Origin: JASHPR01 sp963808705 | Lineage (GTDB): Bacteria > Actinomycetota > Actinomycetes > Streptosporangiales > Streptosporangiaceae | DNA length: 64,000 bases | Assembly (NCBI GenBank): GCA_963808705.1 | Contig: CAWEHB010000008.1 | Coordinates: forward strand, 310,001 to 374,000 | Direction of reading: 5' to 3' | Shown here: one piece after another, positions 1-8,076 of the stretch | Position numbering within the stretch: position 1 is the first letter of the stretch | Layout of the letters: each line of letters begins with the position of its first letter | The notes under the pieces: model-generated | Database searches by the model: none | What the model was told of the DNA's origin: nothing | The model's input: the letters and a program-made list of their open reading frames with translations, nothing else | Translations under genes and position numbers: made by a program

Positions 1-1
1 C

Positions 2-442
2 CTGGAGGAGGCCGACGTGCTGTGCGACCGGCTGGTGATCATGGATCACGGCCAGGTCGTGGCCGAGGGCACCCCGCGGGCGCTCAAGCAGCAGGTCGCC
101 GGCGACGCCATCGTGATCAGCCTGCGCGCCGATGACCACGGGGCCGAAGAACACGGGGCCGAGCGCGCCGTCCCGGTGCTGCGGGCCGAGCCGTACGTGC
201 GGGAGCTCGCGGCCGAGGACGGCCAGGTCCGGCTGTACGTCGACGACGGCGGCACCGCCCTGCCGCAGCTGATCCGGCTGCTGGACGCGCGCGGCATCGG
301 GATCAGGTCCATCTCGATGTCGGAGCCCACCCTCGACGACGTCTTCCTGCGCCAGACCGGCCGGTCGCTGCGGGACGAGGGCGCGGACGGGACCAGTCCC
401 GGCCGCGCGTCAGACCAGAAGGAGAAGGAGGTGGCGGCATGA
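2..442 (+). CDS. ABC exporter ATP-binding subunit, DrrA-type (5' truncated by window edge)
   Basis: Only the C-terminal part of the ATPase is present. The frame is open from base 2 and starts in the region after Walker B (LEEADVLCDRLVIMDHGQV), which is the D-loop/H-loop part of DrrA/NodI-type ATPases. It then continues into the C-terminal regulatory domain (DUF4162-like) with the family ending TLDDVFLRQTGRSL. It would energise export of a hydrophobic compound together with the next gene. Its stop overlaps the permease start (ATGA at 439), so the two are translationally coupled. The substrate cannot be told from sequence. Confidence 0.9.
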   Translation: MEEADVLCDRLVIMDHGQVVAEGTPRALKQQVAGDAIVISLRADDHGAEEHGAERAVPVLRAEPYVRELAAEDGQVRLYVDDGGTALPQLIRLLDARGIGIRSISMSEPTLDDVFLRQTGRSLRDEGADGTSPGRASDQKEKEVAA

Positions 443-1200
443 AGCCGGTCAGGGATATCGGCCTGCTGTTCCAGCGCTACGCCATCCAGTTGCTGCGCAA
501 CCCGGTCTGGCTGATCGTCGGGTTCTCGACCCCGATCCTGTACCTGGTCCTGTTCATGCCGCTGCTGAAGCACGCGGTCGGGGCGGTGGGCCTGTCCAGC
601 GGGGAGGTGGTCAACCTGTTCCTGCCGGGGATCTTGTCGCTGCTGGCCTTCGCCAGCGGGATCGGCCTCGGCTTCAGCACGATCTTCGAGCTGAAGGCCG
701 GCGTGATCGAGCGCTTCCGGGTCACCCCGGCCAGCCGGTTCGCGATCCTGACCGGCCCGATCCTGGCCACGATGATGATGATGTTCGTGTTCGACGCGGT
801 CGTGGTCGCGGTCGGGTTCGGGGTCGGGTTCTCGGTTTACTGGGCCGGGCTGGCGGTGCTGGCCGTGCTGCTCGCCCTGCTGATGACCACCGTGGCCGCG
901 TTCTCGGTCGCCACCGCGCTGCTCACGAAGGACATCAGCGGCTTCGCCGCGATCGTCAACGGCCTCAACCTGCCGGTTCTGCTGCTGGCCGGGGTGCTGC
1001 TGCCGATCTCGCTCGGCCCGGCCTGGATGCGGGTGATCGCGCACTTCAACCCGCTGTACTACCTGGTCGCGGCGTCCCGCGTGCTGGCCGGCGGCACGCT
1101 GGCCGCTACCGCGGTGTGGCAGGCCTTCGCGGTGCTGGTGCCGCTGTGCGCGCTGGTGCTCGCCTGGGCGGCCGGCGTGTTCCGCACCGCGGTCGCCTGA
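439..1200 (+). CDS. ABC-2 type transporter permease, DrrB-like
   Basis: A 253-residue integral membrane protein with about six hydrophobic segments and the ABC-2 permease layout: a cytoplasmic N-terminus (LLFQRYAIQLLRNPVW), a central loop EVIERFRVTP-like (VIERFRVTPASR) and a terminal LNPLYYLVAASR-like stretch. It pairs with the ATPase that it overlaps by four bases, forming a DrrAB-type exporter. The 3' end overlaps an antisense reading frame of the convergent SDR gene for about 140 bp. Confidence 0.9.
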   Translation: MKPVRDIGLLFQRYAIQLLRNPVWLIVGFSTPILYLVLFMPLLKHAVGAVGLSSGEVVNLFLPGILSLLAFASGIGLGFSTIFELKAGVIERFRVTPASRFAILTGPILATMMMMFVFDAVVVAVGFGVGFSVYWAGLAVLAVLLALLMTTVAAFSVATALLTKDISGFAAIVNGLNLPVLLLAGVLLPISLGPAWMRVIAHFNPLYYLVAASRVLAGGTLAATAVWQAFAVLVPLCALVLAWAAGVFRTAVA

Positions 1201-1973
1201 CCTCGGCCGGGGCGCCAGAGGTGCATGCCGCCGTCGACCGTGAGCGTGGCGCCGGTCACGAACGAACTGTCCGAGCTGGCCAGGTAGAGCACCGAGCGGG
1301 CGATCTCCTCGGGGCAGGCGTGGCGCCCCAGCGGGATCCGGGCGTCGAAGATGCGCGCGACCGCGTCCGGCGGGGCGCCGGTCGCCGACGTCTCGATCGC
1401 CCGCTGGAACTCGGTGTCGGTCGGGCCGGGGTGCAGCGTGTTGACCCGGATCCCGCGGCTTGCCATCTCCTTGGCCACGGTGCGCATGAGGCCGACCTGG
1501 GCGTGCTTGGCCGTGGCGTAGGCGCAGATCCCGGCGTCCGAGGTGAGGCCCACCACGCTGGAGTTGATGATCACGCTCCCGCCGTCGGCCAGGTACGGCA
1601 GCCCGTGCTTGAGCAGCAGGAACGCGCCCAGCACGTGCACGTCGAGCACCCGGCGGAACACGTCGGCCGGGTACTCGGTGGTCGGGGCGATGACCCCGCT
1701 GATGCCGGCGTTGCTGAACAGGATGTCGAGTCGGCCAAACCGGCCGACCGCCTCCCGCAGCGCCGCCACGACCTGCTCCTCCTCGGTCACGTCGGTGACG
1801 GTCCAGCCCGCCACGTCGGGGCCGAGCTCGGCCGCGGCCGCCTCCAGCCGTTCCTTGGACAGCCCGGCGAGGTGGACCCGCGCGCCTTCGGCCACGAACA
1901 GGCGGGCGCAGGCCAGGCCGATCCCGCTCTCGCCGCCGGTGATCAGGGCGACCTTCTCGTGCAGCCTGGTCAT
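1059..1973 (-). CDS. Short-chain dehydrogenase/reductase with run-on C-terminus
   Basis: A classical SDR: the NAD(P)-binding motif TGGESGIG lies near residue 12, NAG at about 90 and the catalytic YATAK at about 155. The fold ends with the usual TGATLTVDGGMHLW. Typical family members stop a few residues later. Here the frame continues for about 47 more residues, antisense to the 3' end of the convergent permease, so the stop has been lost or frameshifted and the true functional end is probably near 1195. The start at 1973 is preceded by GAGAGGGG. It lies 11 bases after the ThDP enzyme gene and is likely co-transcribed with it. The substrate is unknown. Confidence 0.85.
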   Translation of the reverse strand: MTRLHEKVALITGGESGIGLACARLFVAEGARVHLAGLSKERLEAAAAELGPDVAGWTVTDVTEEEQVVAALREAVGRFGRLDILFSNAGISGVIAPTTEYPADVFRRVLDVHVLGAFLLLKHGLPYLADGGSVIINSSVVGLTSDAGICAYATAKHAQVGLMRTVAKEMASRGIRVNTLHPGPTDTEFQRAIETSATGAPPDAVARIFDARIPLGRHACPEEIARSVLYLASSDSSFVTGATLTVDGGMHLWRPGRGQATAVRNTPAAQASTSAHSGTSTAKACHTAVAASVPPASTRDAATR

Positions 1974-1984
1974 GGCGGCCCCTC

Positions 1985-3715
1985 TCAGACCGGCGCCAAG
2001 CGGGCGCTGATCACGGCCGACTGGCCGTGCCTGACGTGATCGAGGGCCCGGCGGAGGGCCACGGGCAGCAGGTCGGCCGCGGTCACGGTGCGCGCGTACG
2101 CGCCGCCCGCCGCGGCGGCCACGCCGGGCAGGTCGGCCCCGGGCTGGAAGCTGGCGGAAAAGCCGCCACCAGCCACGTTCCCGGCCGGGTGCACGGCCAG
2201 CGTGGACAGCGAGGGCGTCTTCCAGCCCTGGTTGTCGAAGATCACGGTCAGCGACGGAGCCTGGTAGCGCCGGGCCATCCACTGCGCGGACGAGGGCACG
2301 CCGAACAGGTATGAGCCGTCCCCGACCAGGCTCACCACCGTGCGGTCCGGCGCGGCCAGCTTGGCGCCGACCGCCGCTCCTCCGGACCAGCCCAGGGATC
2401 CTCCTCCGCTGTTGATGAGCGAGCCCGGGCGGCTGGCCCGCAGGTGCTCGTTGACCACGTGATAGTTGCTGATGGCCTCGTTGAGGACCAGGGCGTCGGG
2501 GCCGAGGGCCTCCCTGACGCAGGCCACCAGGTACTCCGGCGTGATCGAGCCGTCGGGTGCCGGCCGTTCGGCTGCGGCCCACCGCTCGCGCTGGGCGTCG
2601 TGCGTGGCGCGGACCCGCGCCGCGCGCGCCTGGACGGCCGCCTGGTCAAGGCGCCCGCGCCGGGCCAGCCGGTCGCCCACCTGGCGCACCGCGGTCGCGA
2701 GGTCCGCCCTCGCGTACCGCCGGGCCGGCACGTGCCACAGCGGCATTCGCTCCTTGAGCGGGTCGGCGTCGATGACGTAGCTGCGGGCGGAGCCGTCGGG
2801 GCGGTTGTGGCTCGGAATCCACGGCACGTCGCTGCCCAGCACGAGGATCACGTCCGCCTCGGCCAGCACCGGGTTCTGCTCCGGGCGGTTCCACTGGTAG
2901 CCCAGGTGCAGCGGGTGATCGTCGGGGAAGTTGACCGCCGCCGGAACCGACTCGACCACGCCGACGGCCGCCCGCTCGCACAGCCTGACCAGCTCGGCCA
3001 CGGCCGCGCGGTCGCGGCCCAGGTAGGAGGTGACGACCAGCGGGGCGCGGGCGTCCTCCAGCGCGGCCGCGACCTCGTCCGCGACCTCGTCCGCCAGCGC
3101 GGCGGGCGCGACCGGGTCCCACCCGTAACCCGGCGGCGGCTGCGGCGGCAGCGGCTCCTCCAGCACCTCGCGCGCGGCGACCAGGTACACCGGGCCGGAC
3201 GGCTCGCTCCGGGCGATCTGCATCGCCCGGTGCACCAGTTGCTTCACGTTGCGCCCGGTGCGGATCTCATGGTCGTACTTGGCGTAGCCGCGGAGCATGC
3301 CGCGCTGGTCCGCGGTGTCCTGCAGCCAGTGAATGTGCTCGCTGCGGGTACCGGGAAGCTCGCCCTCCTGGGTCATGGGCGACAGGCCGGCGAAGATCAG
3401 CACCGGCACCCGCCCCCGGGACGCGTTGTGGATCGCCCCGCCGAGGTTCTGGGTGCCGCAGTCGGTGTGCACCAGGACCGCCTGCGGCTCGCCGCTGACC
3501 TGAGCGCAGCCGTGGGCGGCGCTCAGCGCCACGTTCTCGTGCGGGCACAGGATCAGCTCCGGCAGCGAGTCCAGCGTGCCCGAGGCCTTCGCGTGCGCGT
3601 AGGCCTCCATGATGCCGGTGTGGTCACTGCCCAGGTTCGCGAACGCGAACCGGGCGCCCGCCTCGCGCATCGCCTCGAGGAGCGCGGTGGAAGTGGTGTA
3701 CGTCGAGCCGGTCAT
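1985..3715 (-). CDS. Thiamine diphosphate-dependent enzyme of the acetolactate synthase/benzoylformate decarboxylase family
   Basis: About 576 residues with the three-domain ThDP decarboxylase layout. The N-terminal Pyr domain carries the activating glutamate in CPHENVALSAAHG, followed by a central domain, and the C-terminal PP domain has the ThDP/Mg motif GDGSYLFG...FDNQGW. The ATG at 3715 is the first start that begins at the conserved N-terminus (TTSTALLEAMREAGA); upstream in-frame sequence looks non-coding. The reaction (2-oxoacid decarboxylation or carboligation) cannot be assigned. It is the first gene of a minus-strand pair with the SDR, behind the AraC regulator. Confidence 0.85.
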   Translation of the reverse strand: MTGSTYTTSTALLEAMREAGARFAFANLGSDHTGIMEAYAHAKASGTLDSLPELILCPHENVALSAAHGCAQVSGEPQAVLVHTDCGTQNLGGAIHNASRGRVPVLIFAGLSPMTQEGELPGTRSEHIHWLQDTADQRGMLRGYAKYDHEIRTGRNVKQLVHRAMQIARSEPSGPVYLVAAREVLEEPLPPQPPPGYGWDPVAPAALADEVADEVAAALEDARAPLVVTSYLGRDRAAVAELVRLCERAAVGVVESVPAAVNFPDDHPLHLGYQWNRPEQNPVLAEADVILVLGSDVPWIPSHNRPDGSARSYVIDADPLKERMPLWHVPARRYARADLATAVRQVGDRLARRGRLDQAAVQARAARVRATHDAQRERWAAAERPAPDGSITPEYLVACVREALGPDALVLNEAISNYHVVNEHLRASRPGSLINSGGGSLGWSGGAAVGAKLAAPDRTVVSLVGDGSYLFGVPSSAQWMARRYQAPSLTVIFDNQGWKTPSLSTLAVHPAGNVAGGGFSASFQPGADLPGVAAAAGGAYARTVTAADLLPVALRRALDHVRHGQSAVISARLAPV

Positions 3716-3799
3716 GATGTCATGCTCGCCTGCTGCCCGCCCCCCGTCTTGCACGCCAGCGCACGCCGCTTGACGGCCGAGGTACAAGATCTTGGTTAC

Positions 3800-4888
3800 T
3801 CAGAACGGGAGGTGACGGCCCTCGGACGGCTGGCACCACTGCCCGTCCGGGAGGATGAGGAAGTCCGGCGGGCTCGGCCCCGCCCCCGGTGGCCCCGGCG
3901 GGGCGGTCCCGGCGGCCGGCGCGGCCAGTCCGCAGCTCGCGCGGTAATCGCGCGGGCCCATCCCGTAGGTCGCCTTGAACAGGCGGCTGAAGTGCGCCGG
4001 GTCCGGGTAGCCCCACCGGGCTCCGATGGCGGCTACCGACCGCGTCGCGCAGCGCGGATCGCGCAGGTCGTGGCCGCAGTGCTCGAGGCGGCGCTGCCTG
4101 ATCCAGCCGGCCACGGTGGTGCCGCTGGCGTGGAAGAGCTTGTGCAACTGGCGGAGCGAGATGTGATAGGCGGCCGCGATCTGGGCCGGCGCCAGGTCCG
4201 CCTCGCCCAGGTGCTCCTCGATGAACGCGGTGATCTGCAGCATCAGCGCCCGGTGCGCGATATCGGGATCGGCGGGCACGCAGTCCAGCCGCTCGGCGAG
4301 GACCGTGCCGAGCAGGTCGACCACGTTGCCCGCCAGCCGCAGGCCAACTCCCAGGCTGCGGGTGTCCATCTCGTCGAGCAGATCGGCCACCTTGACCAGG
4401 AACGGGCCGATCAGGGACGCCATGCCGCCGGCCTCGCCGGGCAGCCTGGTCGCGGTCAGCCCGGCCACCTGGTGCTGCGGCAGGCCGAGCATGTCCCGGG
4501 AGAAGATGAGCACGAGCATCCGGTGGTCGCTCAGCGCGAGCGAGTAGGGGCGGTCGGTGTCGTAGACGGCGAAGTCCCCCGGGGTGAGCAGCGCCTCCCG
4601 GCCGTCCTGGATCAGCAGCGACGTGCCGCGCAGCTGAACGCCGATCTTGTAGCAGCCGGCCGGCGCCGCCTTGACCAGGCGGGCCGTGCGGCGTGCCGTG
4701 TGCGGCTCGGCCTGGACCTCGATGAGCCGCAGGCTGCCGAGCTCGCAGCCCCGGAGCCGGCCGCGGAAGTCGGCGTCCCCGCCCGGGCTGGACACCTCAA
4801 GCGGGACGAACGTGTCGGACAGCACGTGCTTCCAGTAGTCGAAACGCTGATCAGGCGGCAGGTCGAGTGTCCGAGCGACATCGGGCAT
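3800..4888 (-). CDS. AraC-family transcriptional regulator
   Basis: 362 residues. The N-terminal half (about 30-190) resembles the AraC-binding-like domain of NphR/FeaR-type activators (FDYWKHVLSDTFVPLEV). The C-terminal half has the double helix-turn-helix (LAPAQIAAAYHISLRQLHKLF and the RWGYPDPAHFSRLFKATYGMGPRDYR region). A Pro/Gly-rich tail follows. A strong AAGGAGGT precedes the ATG. It lies upstream of and co-oriented with the ThDP enzyme/SDR pair, which it probably controls. The TnpB element is inserted just behind its promoter. Confidence 0.9.
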   Translation of the reverse strand: MPDVARTLDLPPDQRFDYWKHVLSDTFVPLEVSSPGGDADFRGRLRGCELGSLRLIEVQAEPHTARRTARLVKAAPAGCYKIGVQLRGTSLLIQDGREALLTPGDFAVYDTDRPYSLALSDHRMLVLIFSRDMLGLPQHQVAGLTATRLPGEAGGMASLIGPFLVKVADLLDEMDTRSLGVGLRLAGNVVDLLGTVLAERLDCVPADPDIAHRALMLQITAFIEEHLGEADLAPAQIAAAYHISLRQLHKLFHASGTTVAGWIRQRRLEHCGHDLRDPRCATRSVAAIGARWGYPDPAHFSRLFKATYGMGPRDYRASCGLAAPAAGTAPPGPPGAGPSPPDFLILPDGQWCQPSEGRHLPF

Positions 4889-4984
4889 AACCGCCTACCT
4901 CCTTCGCTAGTCGTCACTCTCCGCTCGGTTGGTCACCGAGACCCGCAGAGGAAGCCGCGGCCTTCGGGCTGGGGAGGATCCGGT

Positions 4985-5001
4985 GCCCCGCGTGGCGGGG
5001 C
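4985..5001 (+). other. Left-end hairpin of the TnpB element
   Basis: GCCCCGC-GTG-GCGGGGC is a perfect 7-bp stem with a 3-base loop, placed 35 bp before the tnpB start as expected for an IS605-type left end. Confidence 0.65.
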
Positions 5002-5036
5002 AGTGTTTTGTCGGTCATGACCGGCATCCTGGAACG

Positions 5037-6248
5037 GTGAGGACGGCATACCGGTGCCGGGCATACCCCGATCAGGCACAGCAGGCGGTGCTGAACCGCA
5101 CCTTCGGCTGCGTCCGGGTGGTGTGGAACCGCACCCTCGCCGAGCGGCACCGACTGTGGTGCACCGACGGCACGGGCCTGTCCTATGCGGCGTCGGACGC
5201 GGCGCTGACCGCGATGAAGAAGGACCCGCGCCTGGCGTTCCTGACCGAGGTGTCCTCGGTGCCGCTGCAGCAGGCGCTGCGCTACCAGCACCAGGCGTTC
5301 ACCGCGTTCTTCGCCAAGCGCGCCCGCTACCCGCGGTACAAGTCCCGCCGCTGCCGCCAGTGCGCGCACTACACCCGCAGCGCGTTCACCATGCGCGGCG
5401 GGGTGCTGCGCCTGGCGAAAACGAACGGGCCGCTGCAGTTCGTGTGGTCGTGGCCGGAGGTGGACGTGACGAGCCTTGACCCCACCATGGTGACAGTTTC
5501 GCGGGAACCAGACGGGCGCTGGTATGTGAGCTTCGCCATCGACACCGACGTCCCCGAGCCGCTGCCAGGGACCGGGCGGGCGGTGGGCGTCGACCTGGGC
5601 ATCAGGGACTTCGCGGTGACCAGCGACGGGAAGCGGATCGCCAACCCCCGCCACCTGGAGCGCAAGGCCCGCAACCTGGCCCGCTACCAGCGGCGGCTGG
5701 CCCGCTGCCGGAACGGGTCGGCGAACCGGGCCAAGGCCAAGGCGAAGGTCGCCCGCGCGCACCCCAGGGTGCGCAACGCCCGGCGCGACTTCCTGCACCG
5801 CGCCAGCACGCGCCTGGTCCGCGAGAACGACGTGATCGTGATCGAGGACCTCAATGTCTCCGGCATGGTCCGCAACCGGCACCTGGCCCGCGCGATCAGC
5901 GACTGCGGGTGGGGCGAATTCCGCCGCCAGCTTGCGTACAAGTGCGCGCGGTACGGCCGCACCCTCGTGGCGACCGGCCGCTGGTACCCCTCCAGTAAGA
6001 CCTGCTCGGCGTGCGGGCACCTGCTCGCGGAACTGAGCCTGAGCACCAGGACGTGGCAATGCCCGTCCTGCGGCACCCGGCACGACCGGGACACCAACGC
6101 CGCCAAGAACATCCTGGCCGCTGGTCAAGCGGTGACTGCCTGCGGAGCCGATGTCAGACACTCCGGGACCTCCCGGGTGCAATCGGCTGTGAAACAGGAA
6201 CCCCGGCCCGTGAGGGCCGGAATCCCCGTCCTTCAGGGCGGGGAGTAG
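5037..6248 (+). CDS. tnpB: TnpB RNA-guided nuclease homologue
   Basis: About 403 residues from GTG 5037 (VRTAYRCRAYPDQAQQ), which matches the family N-terminus; the longer upstream frame overlaps the left-end hairpin and is rejected. The RuvC triad is intact: Asp186 in VGVDLGIRDF, Glu270 in VIEDLNVSGM and Asp352 in HDRDTNAAKNIL. A four-cysteine zinc ribbon (CSACG...CPSCG) lies between the last two. The C-terminal 45 codons overlap the presumed guide-RNA scaffold and the right end. In this family the protein is an RNA-guided DNA endonuclease that maintains the element. It looks functional. Confidence 0.92.
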   Translation: MRTAYRCRAYPDQAQQAVLNRTFGCVRVVWNRTLAERHRLWCTDGTGLSYAASDAALTAMKKDPRLAFLTEVSSVPLQQALRYQHQAFTAFFAKRARYPRYKSRRCRQCAHYTRSAFTMRGGVLRLAKTNGPLQFVWSWPEVDVTSLDPTMVTVSREPDGRWYVSFAIDTDVPEPLPGTGRAVGVDLGIRDFAVTSDGKRIANPRHLERKARNLARYQRRLARCRNGSANRAKAKAKVARAHPRVRNARRDFLHRASTRLVRENDVIVIEDLNVSGMVRNRHLARAISDCGWGEFRRQLAYKCARYGRTLVATGRWYPSSKTCSACGHLLAELSLSTRTWQCPSCGTRHDRDTNAAKNILAAGQAVTACGADVRHSGTSRVQSAVKQEPRPVRAGIPVLQGGE

Positions 6249-6254
6249 TCAAGT
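6100..6254 (+). ncRNA. Putative omega RNA (reRNA) scaffold of the TnpB element
   Basis: TnpB guide RNAs arise from the 3' end of tnpB and the right end. Here that interval holds two consecutive hairpins: CCGGCCC-GTGA-GGGCCGG at 6203-6220 and CCCCGTCCTTCAGGGCGGGG at 6224-6243. The guide would be read from the flank immediately after about 6254. The boundaries are inferred from family behaviour. Confidence 0.5.
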
Positions 6255-6347
6255 AACGACAACACCTCAATGGATCAGTTGGGAGTCGCCTGTCTAGCTT
6301 GCGAGCGTATGCGCGGATGGTCAAGGGATGTGCCCGGTAGTGCAAGA

Positions 6348-6623
6348 CCGCCGAGGCCCGCGGTCTTCGAGATCGCGGTCGCCGCGCTCAAGGCATCCGG
6401 CAGCCCGAAGGACGGCAGCGCCGTGGCCCACGCCCTGAGCACGCTCAAGGGCCAGGCGATCACCGGTGCCTACGACTTCGCCACCGGCCCGGTGCCGCAC
6501 GTGTCCCAGGTTCCCGAACTGCTCGCGCAGTGGCGCCTGGTGTCCGGCAGTCCTCAGCTGGTCGTCATCAACAACTCACTGCTGCCCGCGGTGCCGGTCG
6601 CAGGATCGCTTGAGCTGCTCTAA
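6348..6623 (+). pseudogene. 3' remnant of a branched-chain amino acid-type ABC substrate-binding protein (livK-like)
   Basis: The frame encodes only the last ~90 residues of a Peripla_BP_6-type binding protein (FEIAVAALKASGSPKDG...VPELLAQWRLVSGSPQLVVINN). The signal peptide and the first ~300 residues are missing. It lies directly upstream of livG with a 2-base gap, where the binding-protein gene of such operons often sits. The TnpB right end is less than 100 bp upstream, so the 5' part was probably lost with the insertion. The transporter encoded downstream would need a binding protein from elsewhere. Confidence 0.8.
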
Positions 6624-6625
6624 CT

Positions 6626-7354
6626 ATGAGCGGGCCGGCGCTGGAGGTCACGGACGTCGCGAAAAGCTATGGCTCGCTGTCTGTGCTCCGCTCGGTCTCG
6701 CTCGCCGTCGCGCCGGGCGAGGCCGTCAGCGTCGTCGGCCCGAACGGCGCAGGCAAGACCACCCTGCTCGACCTGCTGACCGGCACCGGACGCTGCGACG
6801 CCGGCCGGGTCCTGCTGCAGGGCCGGGACGTGACGCGACTGCCGCCGCCGCTGCGGGCCAGGATGGGGCTCGGCCGCACGTTCCAGGTGCCCCGGCCGCT
6901 CGGGGACCTGACCGTGTTCGAGAACGCGCTGGTCGGCGCGATGCGGGCGGCCGGGCTGCGCGGACGGCACGCTTACGGGACGGCCTATGAGGCTCTCACC
7001 CTGACCGGCATGGCTGACCATGCCAATACCCGGGCCGGCTCGTTGCGGCTGCTGGACCGCAAGCGCCTCGAACTGGCCCGGGCGCTGGCCATGCGGCCCC
7101 GCGTGCTGCTGCTCGACGAGATCGCCGGCGGGCTGAGCGACCCGGAAACCGAGGCGCTGATCGGGACGATCCGCGCCGTGAACTCGGCCGGCACCGCCAT
7201 CATCTGGGTGGAGCACGTGCTCCGGGTGCTCACCGCGGTGGTGACCCGGCTGGTGTGCCTGGCCGGCGGGCAGGTCATCGCCGACGGCCCGCCCTCCGAC
7301 GTGCTGGCCAGCGATGCGGTCAGGGCGGCCTTCCTCGGCGGCGGCGTCCTGTGA
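6626..7354 (+). CDS. livG: Branched-chain amino acid-type ABC transporter ATPase, LivG-like
   Basis: 242 residues with Walker A GPNGAGKTT (near residue 38), a Q-loop FQVPRPLGDLTVFEN typical of LivG, and Walker B VLLLDEIAGGL. The ABC signature that is normally LS(Y/G)GQ is degenerate here (GSLRLLDRKRLELARAL), which is unusual for an active ATPase. It acts as one of the two cytoplasmic ATPases for the LivHM permease. The start is 2 bases after the livK remnant stop; its stop overlaps livF (GTGA). Confidence 0.9.
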   Translation: MSGPALEVTDVAKSYGSLSVLRSVSLAVAPGEAVSVVGPNGAGKTTLLDLLTGTGRCDAGRVLLQGRDVTRLPPPLRARMGLGRTFQVPRPLGDLTVFENALVGAMRAAGLRGRHAYGTAYEALTLTGMADHANTRAGSLRLLDRKRLELARALAMRPRVLLLDEIAGGLSDPETEALIGTIRAVNSAGTAIIWVEHVLRVLTAVVTRLVCLAGGQVIADGPPSDVLASDAVRAAFLGGGVL

Positions 7355-8076
7355 GCGCGAGCGAACCGGAGGCACTGCTCGAAGTCACCGATCTTGACGT
7401 GTTCTACGGGGATTTCCAGGCCCTGTTCGGCGTGTCGATGTCGGTGGCTCAGGGCGGCGCGACCGCGCTGGTCGGCGCTAACGGCGCCGGCAAGACGACG
7501 CTGCTGCGCGCGATCGCCGGAGCCCGGGCCCCCGCGTCGGGAGTGGTCCGGTACCGGGGCTCGGATGTCACGGCGGCCCCGCCGCACCAGCGGATCTCCC
7601 GCGGCATCGCCTTGGTGCCGGAGGGCCGCAAGCTCTTCGGAAGCCTGACCGTCGAGGAGAACATCCAGGTGGGCGCGGCCGCGGCCGCCTCTGATGCGTG
7701 GCCGCTCGACCGGATTTACGCCGCCTTCCCGGTGATCGCGGGGCGGCGCAGGCAGCGCGCGTCCACCTTGTCCGGCGGCGAGCAGCAGGCAGTGGCGATC
7801 GCCCGGGCCCTGGCCGCCGCGCCTTCGCTGCTGTTGCTCGACGAGATCTCGCTCGGCCTGGCCCCGTTGCTGGTCGAGGAGCTTTACGAAACGCTGTCCG
7901 GGCTGCGGTCGGCCGGGGCCACGCTGGTGGTCGTGGAGCAAGACCTGCGGCGCGCCATGGACGCGTGCGACGACCTGGTGTGCCTGCTCGAGGGACGAGT
8001 CGCGCTGGCCGCCCCCGTGGCCAGCGTGAGCAGGGACGAGGTCGTCGCCGCCTACTTCGGCGAGGGCAGGTCGTGA
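7351..8076 (+). CDS. livF: Branched-chain amino acid-type ABC transporter ATPase, LivF-like
   Basis: 241 residues from GTG 7351, overlapping the livG stop by four bases. Walker A GANGAGKTT, the LivF-specific segment GIALVPEGRKLFGSLTVEEN, a canonical signature LSGGEQQAVAIARAL and Walker B LLLLDEISLGLAP are all intact. It partners LivG. Its TGA overlaps the livH GTG. The true substrate (amino acid, amide or other small acid) is not determined. Confidence 0.93.
   Translation: MSASEPEALLEVTDLDVFYGDFQALFGVSMSVAQGGATALVGANGAGKTTLLRAIAGARAPASGVVRYRGSDVTAAPPHQRISRGIALVPEGRKLFGSLTVEENIQVGAAAAASDAWPLDRIYAAFPVIAGRRRQRASTLSGGEQQAVAIARALAAAPSLLLLDEISLGLAPLLVEELYETLSGLRSAGATLVVVEQDLRRAMDACDDLVCLLEGRVALAAPVASVSRDEVVAAYFGEGRS

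Larger units (their letters stand above)
4950..6254 (+). mobile_element. IS1341-type (IS200/IS605 superfamily) element, TnpB only
   Basis: One intact tnpB is flanked by subterminal hairpins and there is no tnpA nearby. Left side: a perfect 7-bp stem with GTG loop at 4985-5001, preceded at about 4952-4980 by a CCTTCGGGCTGGGGAGGAT stretch that resembles a right-end structure. Right side: two hairpins at 6203-6220 and 6224-6243 followed by GTAGTCAAG, typical of this group's right end. Exact ends are inferred. The neighbouring livK gene has lost its 5' part, so the insertion was accompanied or followed by a deletion. Confidence 0.75.

Noticed and set aside
2444..5020. Very long open frame on the plus strand over the ThDP and AraC genes
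   Set aside because: It is antisense to two well-supported genes, is Arg/His/Pro/Gly-rich, and arises from the third-position GC bias of the minus-strand genes.
4929..5036. Upstream extension of tnpB to 4929
   Set aside because: It crosses the left-end hairpin, and the family N-terminus begins at the GTG at 5037.
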